DNA of 13,500 bases from assembly GCA_944326735.1 (NCBI GenBank), contig CALVFC010000025.1, positions 1 to 13,500 on the forward strand. The letters run 5' to 3'. The position numbers and the translations under genes are program-made. Of the stretch, positions 8,778 to 13,500 are shown piece after piece (position 1 is the stretch's first letter; the number at the start of each line of letters is the position of its first letter). Source of the stretch: an uncultured Limosilactobacillus sp. GTDB taxonomy: Bacteria; Bacillota; Bacilli; Lactobacillales; Lactobacillaceae. The notes beneath the pieces are model-generated. The model searched no databases. It saw only the letters and a program-made list of their open reading frames with translations, and was not told where the DNA came from.

Positions 8778-9626
8778 CTAGTAATTTGCCAAAATATTAT
8801 CTACTGCTGGACCATAACCTTCGCCGAAGAGGACGAGGTGCATGCAAAGGTAGTAGAAACGGTACCAAGGCAGGCGGTCGTTAATTCCTGGTGTCATGGG
8901 GTACACCGCGTTGTATCCCTGATAAAATGCTTGATCAAACCCGCCAAACACGGTTGTCATTGCCAGGTCGAATTCACGATCGCCGTACACTGCGTCGGGA
9001 TCAATCAGGTATGGTTGGTGGTCAGCAAACATAAAGTTACCGGCCCACAGGTCACCGTGGAGCAAGCTAGGCTGAACTTGATGAGCTGAATAATAGTGCT
9101 TAAATTGCTTAACCATTTGGTCAAAGTGACTTTGCCGCCACTTGTTCCACCGCCCGCGCTCGGTGGCCACTTCCACTTCAGGCAGGAGTCGTTGGTTGAC
9201 ATAGAAATCACGCCAGCTGTCATTCCATGAGTTATCCTTAACCAGGGCCTTTGTCTGGTGATTTTCAGTGAAGCCAAACTTGCCATTGGCGCTCATTTGC
9301 TGGTGCATTGTGGCCACCTGTTTTCCGAGTTCATATTGGTCCCCGGTACTTTCATTGAGCCAGTTAAGCACTAAGTAGGCGTTATGATCAATCACCCCAT
9401 TGTATACCGGGGTCGGGGTGTTGATTATTTTCCCGATGGCCTTTAAACCGTTGATTTCATGCTTGAAATAATCGGCCGATTGGTTGGGCTGAATTTTAAT
9501 GAAGAATGACTTATCATCAGCTTGAATACGATACGATTCATTGATATCACCGCCACTGACGGGTTTAAAACTTGCCATCTTTTGAAATGGCAATTGTTGA
9601 AACCAGTCTGCATTAATTGCTCCCAT
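8778..9626 (-). CDS. Fructosamine kinase family protein
   Basis: A protein-kinase-like small-molecule kinase of the fructosamine/ketosamine kinase family, expected to phosphorylate sugar-amine adducts (glycated amines) for deglycation. It has 282 residues. I start it at the ATG at 9626 (MGAINADWFQQ), which follows a perfect AGGAGG with a 7-base spacer; the frame is open further upstream to 9695, but that extension runs through the promoter. An N-lobe with PVSGGDINESYRI and FFIKI (ATP-binding Lys) precedes the catalytic loop HGDLWAGN at 190-197, the family hallmark, and DPD at 209-211 (metal-binding). It is a single-gene unit, convergent with dtd and divergent from the aspS T-box. The exact substrate is unknown; aminoglycoside phosphotransferase-like annotations would reflect the shared fold. 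Confidence 0.9.
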   Translation of the reverse strand: MGAINADWFQQLPFQKMASFKPVSGGDINESYRIQADDKSFFIKIQPNQSADYFKHEINGLKAIGKIINTPTPVYNGVIDHNAYLVLNWLNESTGDQYELGKQVATMHQQMSANGKFGFTENHQTKALVKDNSWNDSWRDFYVNQRLLPEVEVATERGRWNKWRQSHFDQMVKQFKHYYSAHQVQPSLLHGDLWAGNFMFADHQPYLIDPDAVYGDREFDLAMTTVFGGFDQAFYQGYNAVYPMTPGINDRLPWYRFYYLCMHLVLFGEGYGPAVDNILANY

Positions 9627-9659
9627 TGCAAAGCCTCCTGTTATTAATACTTGGTGTCT

Positions 9660-9689
9660 ATTATAGATAAGCTTCCATTGGCTTGTAAA
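9660..9689 (-). promoter_or_regulatory. Promoter of the fructosamine kinase family gene
   Basis: On the minus strand, TTTACA (9689-9684) is followed after 18 bases by a perfect TATAAT (9665-9660), 34 bases before the chosen start. This supports the start at 9626 over the longer frame. Confidence 0.7.
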
Positions 9690-9715
9690 ATTCAAGATAA
9701 ATGTTGGCGGCGGTA

Positions 9716-9744
9716 TTGACTTTCATTGTGGGTACTAGTAAGGT
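9716..9744 (+). promoter_or_regulatory. Promoter of the aspS T-box transcript
   Basis: TTGACT (9716-9721) and TAAGGT (9739-9744) are separated by exactly 17 bases. This puts the transcript start near 9751, just ahead of the T-box leader, and back to back with the kinase promoter. Confidence 0.7.
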
Positions 9745-9750
9745 AAAAAC

Positions 9751-9961
9751 TGAATTTAATATTAAAAGCCGATAATAAAAGAATGCTCGGTGCCTTTATA
9801 AAACAAGCGAGCGGTGATGGTGGAAGGCCGCATGCTAAAGGATCGATTGACACTTTTAAGGGTTGGACATATTGTCCCGTCACTTGTTGACGTTATCGTT
9901 GAGTTGATACCAAGGTGGTACCGTGCATTAAGCACCCTTGCAGATAGCAGGGGTGCTTTTT
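9751..9961 (+). promoter_or_regulatory. T-box riboswitch leader controlling aspS
   Basis: The leader binds uncharged tRNA and then prevents premature termination. The conserved T-box AAGGTGGTACCGTG is at 9912-9925. The antiterminator can be drawn exactly: AAGG and GTG pair with CCTT (9936-9939) and CAC (9933-9935), leaving the 7-base bulge TGGTACC that captures the tRNA CCA end. The competing terminator is an 11-bp hairpin (9932-9942 with 9947-9957, loop AGATA) ending in T residues. Stem I shows CCTTTA/TAAAGG (9793-9798/9836-9841) and GCGG/CCGC, with a basal TAAAAG/CTTTTA helix (9776-9781/9853-9858). The specifier is most likely GAC (Asp, 9849-9851), followed by the unpaired purine A9852. A His CAC triplet overlaps at 9851-9853. 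A small GGACA/TGTCC hairpin (9865-9877) follows stem I. Confidence 0.92.
9931..9961 (+). terminator. Regulated terminator of the T-box leader
   Basis: An 11-bp stem with one T-G pair (arms 9932-9942 and 9947-9957), followed by five T residues. Its 5' arm supplies the CAC and CCTT segments that form the antiterminator, so the two structures are mutually exclusive. Confidence 0.92.
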
Positions 9962-9998
9962 ATTTATTATTAATTGGCAGAAAAAGGAGCAGGCGAGA

Positions 9999-11786
9999 AT
10001 GAAGAGAACAAATTATTGTGGAGACACAAATGAAAAGCAAGTCGGTCAAGAAGTCGTCTTGAAGGGCTGGGTCGCTAAACGTCGTAACCTTGGGGGCTTG
10101 ATTTTTATTGACTTGTGGGACCGTGAAGGTATTGTTCAGTTGGTCTTCAATGAAAAAGAGAACGAAGAAGCCTTTAAGGTTGCTAACGCTGTGCGGAACC
10201 AATATGTATTGGAAGTTCGCGGGAAAGTTCAATTACGGGCTGATAAGGAAATTAACCCAGACATGAAGACTGGTAAAGTTGAAGTGGCTGTCGAAGAAGT
10301 TCACGTTCTGGCCCAATCCGAAACGACGCCATTTGACATCGCTGATGATGTTGATGCTACTGAAGATTTACGGATGAAGTACCGCTACCTTGACCTTCGT
10401 CGTCCAGAAATGATGAAGAAGCTGATGTTACGTTCAAAGGTGACGCACGTTATTCATCGTTACTTTGAAAAGCATGGCTTCTTAGATGTCGAAACCCCCG
10501 ACTTGACCCGGTCAACACCTGAAGGGGCGCGGGATTACATTGTCCCATCACGGGTTTACCCAGGACACTTCTATGCTTTACCACAGTCACCACAACTGTT
10601 TAAACAATTATTGATGGCGGCCGGTGTTGATAAGTATTACCAAATTGCTAAGTGCTTCCGTGATGAAGACCTTCGTGGTGACCGGCAACCTGAATTTACC
10701 CAGGTCGATACAGAAATGTCATTTGCTACTCCTCAAGAGATTCAAGACATGACTGAAGGCTTAATCAAAGATGTTATGAAGGAAGTCCTCAACATCGATG
10801 TTAAGACCCCATTCCCACGGATGGAATGGCAAGATGCCATGGATAAGTATGGCACGGATAAGCCTGATACCCGTTTTGGAATGCTTATTCATGACTTGAA
10901 TGATATTGTTAAGGATTCTTCCTTCAAAGTCTTCTCTGGGACAGTTGCTGATGGTAACTATGTCCGGGCCATTGCGGTTCCTGGTGGTGCTGATAAGTAC
11001 TCACGGAAGGATATTTCCAAGTTAGAGGATTATATTAAGCGTTACGGTGCCAAGGGCTTAGCCTGGGTTAAGGTTACTGCTGATGGCTACAACGGACCAG
11101 TTGCTAAGTTCTTAGCAGATAAGGCGGACGCTATCAATGCGGAACTTGATGCTAAGGCTGGTGACTTAATCCTCTGTGTTGCTGGTAGTTTCCACGTTGT
11201 TTGTGATTCTCTTGGATACCTACGGCGGCACTTTGGTCATGAATTAGGATTAACCAATCCAAACCAATGGAATTACGTTTGGGTTGTCAACTGGCCAATG
11301 TTTGAATATGATGAAGGATTTGGTAAATGGATTGCTGCCCACCACCCATTCACCATGTTGAACCCAGAAGACCTTCATTACTTAGAAGATGGCGAAGATC
11401 CTCATAAAGCCCATGCCCAAAGCTATGACATTGTCCTAAACGGTCAAGAAATCGGTGGGGGCTCGATCCGTATCCATGATCCAAAGGTTCAAGAAAAAGT
11501 TTTGAAGGCTCTTGGCTATACTAAGGAACGGGCAGAAGCACGCTTTGGCTTCTTGCTGAAGGCCTTAACCATGGGGATGCCTCCCGAAGGTGGTTTAGCA
11601 ATTGGTTTGGATCGTTGGGTAATGTTCCTTTCTCAAACTGATAATATTCGGGACGTCATTGCCTTCCCTAAGAACTCAAAGGCGGTAGAACCATTAACTG
11701 CTGCCCCAGGGAAAGTCAGTCAACAGCAACTGGATGACCTGAAGATTGAGTTTGGCGACAAGGTTGATTACAAGTTGGATAAGTAA
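9999..11786 (+). CDS. aspS: Aspartyl-tRNA synthetase
   Basis: Class II synthetase that charges tRNA-Asp with aspartate. It has 595 residues, normal for the bacterial type with the inserted GAD domain. The ATG at 9999 follows AAGGAG (9984-9989) by 9 bases. The N-terminal OB fold binds the anticodon ([14 protein letters not shown]). Motif 2 contains FRDED at 220-224 followed by [18 protein letters not shown] is at about 448-453; motif 3 contains GLDRW from 536. The OB-fold residue after RRN is Leu31, the residue linked in the literature (from memory) to tRNA-Asp-specific enzymes, where non-discriminating ones have His. Discriminating behaviour is thus a weak inference. It is controlled by the T-box just upstream. 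In many lactobacilli hisS lies between the T-box and aspS; here aspS follows directly. Confidence 0.97.
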   Translation: MKRTNYCGDTNEKQVGQEVVLKGWVAKRRNLGGLIFIDLWDREGIVQLVFNEKENEEAFKVANAVRNQYVLEVRGKVQLRADKEINPDMKTGKVEVAVEEVHVLAQSETTPFDIADDVDATEDLRMKYRYLDLRRPEMMKKLMLRSKVTHVIHRYFEKHGFLDVETPDLTRSTPEGARDYIVPSRVYPGHFYALPQSPQLFKQLLMAAGVDKYYQIAKCFRDEDLRGDRQPEFTQVDTEMSFATPQEIQDMTEGLIKDVMKEVLNIDVKTPFPRMEWQDAMDKYGTDKPDTRFGMLIHDLNDIVKDSSFKVFSGTVADGNYVRAIAVPGGADKYSRKDISKLEDYIKRYGAKGLAWVKVTADGYNGPVAKFLADKADAINAELDAKAGDLILCVAGSFHVVCDSLGYLRRHFGHELGLTNPNQWNYVWVVNWPMFEYDEGFGKWIAAHHPFTMLNPEDLHYLEDGEDPHKAHAQSYDIVLNGQEIGGGSIRIHDPKVQEKVLKALGYTKERAEARFGFLLKALTMGMPPEGGLAIGLDRWVMFLSQTDNIRDVIAFPKNSKAVEPLTAAPGKVSQQQLDDLKIEFGDKVDYKLDK

Positions 11787-11796
11787 GATTAAATGA

Positions 11797-11831
11797 AAAA
11801 GGAGTGGCGCCAAATCGGCGCCACTCCTTTT
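11797..11831. terminator. Bidirectional terminator between aspS and the ABC transporter
   Basis: The arms 11797-11811 and 11817-11831 pair perfectly over 15 bases around the loop AAATC, with A and T runs at the base. It stops both aspS (+) and the ATPase operon (-), whose last stop codon begins 10 bases beyond. Confidence 0.94.
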
Positions 11832-11840
11832 CTTGTTCAA

Positions 11841-12581
11841 TTACTTCAATATTTTTTTCAAAAATTCCTGAGCACGGGGACTAGTGGGGTGGGCAAAGAA
11901 GTCATCCGGCTTGCCCGTTTCTTGAATATAACCGTCAGCCATAAACCAAATCTGGTCGGCTACTTCCTTAGCAAAGCCCATTTCGTGGGTAACAACGACC
12001 ATCGTCATGCCTGAATCTGCCAGGTCACGCATTACCTTTAGTACTTCATCGACCATTTCAGGGTCGAGGGCACTGGTCGGTTCATCAAATAGCATTACTT
12101 GGGGATCCATCGCTAGCGCCCGGGCAATGGCTACCCGTTGCTTTTGACCACCAGACAGCTGATCAGGGTATTGCTCAGCCTTATCAGCCAAGCCCACCTG
12201 TTTTAATAGTTTCATTGCCGTTGCCTTAGCCTGTTCTTCATCGATTCCCTTAACCTTAATTGGAGCAATCATAATGTTCTTTAAAACTGACATGTTGGGG
12301 AAGAGGTTAAAACCTTGGAAAACCATGCCCATTTTTTGACGAATTTGGTCTAATGCCTTATCGTCGAGCCCCACTAATTCCTGACCCTCGAAAAGCACTT
12401 GACCACTGGTAGGTTGTTCAAGACCGTTTAAGCAGCGCAGAAAGGTACTTTTTCCTGCTCCAGAGGGACCAATCACACAAATTACTTGTCCTTGGTCAAC
12501 GTGTTCACTGATATCTTTCAGAACAATATTATCTTTAAATTTCTTTTGAAGGTTATTAACTTCAATCATTTTAGTGGGCAT
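11841..12581 (-). CDS. Polar amino acid ABC transporter ATP-binding protein
   Basis: Cytoplasmic ATPase of a GlnQ-type amino acid importer, 246 residues. All nucleotide-binding motifs are intact: Walker [10 protein letters not shown] at 38-46, Q-loop Gln89 in FQGFNLF, signature LSGGQKQR at 142-149, Walker B VMLFDEP at 162-168, D-loop SALD at 170-173, and switch His199 in VTHEM. The ATG at 12581 follows AAAGGAAGA by 6 bases, and the gene start overlaps the end of the permease-fusion gene by 11 bases, so they are coupled. An alternative start at residue 5 (12569) would remove the overlap but lacks a site of its own. Together with the upstream fusion protein it makes a complete two-gene importer. 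The substrate (glutamine, glutamate or another amino acid) cannot be told from the ATPase. Confidence 0.95.
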   Translation of the reverse strand: MPTKMIEVNNLQKKFKDNIVLKDISEHVDQGQVICVIGPSGAGKSTFLRCLNGLEQPTSGQVLFEGQELVGLDDKALDQIRQKMGMVFQGFNLFPNMSVLKNIMIAPIKVKGIDEEQAKATAMKLLKQVGLADKAEQYPDQLSGGQKQRVAIARALAMDPQVMLFDEPTSALDPEMVDEVLKVMRDLADSGMTMVVVTHEMGFAKEVADQIWFMADGYIQETGKPDDFFAHPTSPRAQEFLKKILK

Positions 12582-13500
12582 ATTTCATCTTCCTTTCAAA
12601 GTGTAGCAAAATCCGGGAAAGGGTAAAGGTGAGGACAAAGTAAATCAACATGGTAATGAACAGTGGAAGAACCCCTTTGTAGGTTGCCGACTGGACCAGT
12701 TGAGTTTCGTACATTAATTCACCGACCCCGATTACGGAAACTAATGAACTATCCTTTAACAGGGTAATTAGTTCGTTCCCTAGAGCTGGCCAGATGTTCT
12801 TCAGTGCTTGCGGCATGATTACCTCTTGGAAGGTGGTCTTTTTACTCATTCCAAGACTCCGTGCCGCTTCTGTTTGACCAAGGGGAATGGATTGAATCCC
12901 AGAACGGATAATTTCCGCGACATAGGCCCCTGAATTCAGGGAGACCGCAATGATCCCGGCAATTAAGGCTGGCATTGATTGAATAATGGCACCAATTCCG
13001 AAGTAAACAAACATGATCTGGACCATCATTGGGGTGCCCCGCAAGAACTCAATGTAACAAACAGCGATTGAGTGCAGGAGTTTGTTCTTAGACAACCGCA
13101 TCAAAGCGAAGAGGGTTCCTAAGATGAAACCAAAGAAGACGGATAATACCGTAATGATTAAGGTATATTCAACCCCTTTAGCAAAGTACCGCCAGTAGGA
13201 TAAGACAGTATTTTGTTTCTTATAGGACTTCATGTGGGAAGCGGCTGCAGGCAGGTACTTCTTATTAATTAAGTCTTTTTGTTGAACCTTAGCAATTGTC
13301 TGGTTAGCGGCTGCCCGTAGTGAGTTATCACCCTTATGGAAGGCCATCGCTGTCCCTGGAACCTTAGTATTCATTGGTACCTTAATGGCTGCCAGGTTGG
13401 AATTGTTTTCCGCATAGGCTTTTGCAGTCGCGGCATCGGCCATCACAGCATTGACACCATCGTTTCTGGCAGCAAGGGGCGCACGCAGTATCTGGTAAAG
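12571..13500 (-). CDS. Amino acid ABC transporter substrate-binding/permease fusion, N-terminus outside window
   Basis: Fusion protein with an extracellular amino-acid-binding domain ahead of a PAAT permease. The frame stays open to the right edge; the GTG at 13446 is internal. The first visible 85 or so residues match the end of an SBP_bac_3 domain: [16 protein letters not shown], then a [20 protein letters not shown] stretch, and [11 protein letters not shown] linker (MKSYKKQN) leads to the permease: hydrophobic helices from [15 protein letters not shown], the RGTPMMVQ motif, the EAA loop ([11 protein letters not shown] followed by VIMPQALKN), and a final helix with a basic tail. Lactobacilli and streptococci often use such fusions (GlnP-like, one or two binding domains). 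How many binding domains exist here lies outside the window. It overlaps the ATPase gene by 11 bases. Confidence 0.93.
   Translation of the reverse strand, partial: LYQILRAPLAARNDGVNAVMADAATAKAYAENNSNLAAIKVPMNTKVPGTAMAFHKGDNSLRAAANQTIAKVQQKDLINKKYLPAAASHMKSYKKQNTVLSYWRYFAKGVEYTLIITVLSVFFGFILGTLFALMRLSKNKLLHSIAVCYIEFLRGTPMMVQIMFVYFGIGAIIQSMPALIAGIIAVSLNSGAYVAEIIRSGIQSIPLGQTEAARSLGMSKKTTFQEVIMPQALKNIWPALGNELITLLKDSSLVSVIGVGELMYETQLVQSATYKGVLPLFITMLIYFVLTFTLSRILLHFERKMKYAH

Noticed and set aside
8682..9089. 135-residue forward frame opposite the kinase gene
   Set aside because: It runs through the dtd end, the terminator and the antisense strand of a well-supported gene; the product is low-complexity with no ribosome binding site.
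9627..9695. 23-residue N-terminal extension of the fructosamine kinase family protein
   Set aside because: It covers the perfect AGGAGG and the -10 box, and the extension does not resemble the family.
9814..10002. 62-residue reading frame across the T-box leader
   Set aside because: The region folds as a complete T-box with antiterminator and terminator; the frame has no ribosome binding site of note.

Overview
The window looks like chromosomal core sequence from a member of the Lactobacillaceae, probably Limosilactobacillus (reuteri/fermentum/mucosae type). Supporting signs are the low-to-moderate GC content, strong AGGAGG-type ribosome binding sites, a plantarum-like L-lactate dehydrogenase, the order prmA-rsmE-(membrane protein)-rel-dtd followed by a T-box and aspS, and polar amino acid ABC transporters whose binding proteins are either non-lipidated or fused to the permease. 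The genus is inferred; the family is fairly safe. I see no phage, insertion sequence, CRISPR array, tRNA or rRNA.

Layout. Bases 1-2232 (+) hold the 3' part of a polar amino acid uptake operon: a permease cut by the left edge, a second permease, and a basic secreted binding protein without a lipobox cysteine. A two-way terminator (2242-2276) separates it from the convergent ldh gene (2295-3251, -). The 249-base gap upstream of ldh carries divergent promoters, and a 101-residue protein of unknown function follows (3501-3806, +) with its own terminator. Then comes a translation/stress block on the + strand: prmA (ribosomal protein L11 methylation) overlapping rsmE (16S rRNA m3U1498 methylation), and a second unit with its own promoter containing a four-helix membrane protein, the bifunctional (p)ppGpp enzyme Rel, and D-aminoacyl-tRNA deacylase. 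A two-way terminator (8723-8768) separates dtd from a convergent fructosamine-kinase-family gene (8778-9626, -). Its promoter is back to back with the promoter of a well-formed T-box riboswitch (about 9751-9961) controlling aspS (9999-11786, +). A perfect 15-bp terminator (11797-11831) ends aspS. On the far side, on the - strand, are an ATPase gene and a permease whose N-terminal part is a substrate-binding domain, running off the right edge.

How the genes work together. Several genes concern amino acid supply and the response to its shortage. Two PAAT-family importers flank the window, Rel senses stalled ribosomes, Dtd removes D-amino acids from tRNA, and the T-box raises AspRS synthesis when its cognate tRNA is uncharged. 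PrmA and RsmE modify the ribosome. LDH provides fermentative NAD regeneration.

I found no clearly undescribed system. The points most worth a second look are the T-box, whose specifier region reads GACAC (Asp GAC overlapping His CAC) while hisS is absent from its usual place before aspS; the strongly basic, non-lipidated binding protein; and the two unrecognised small proteins.
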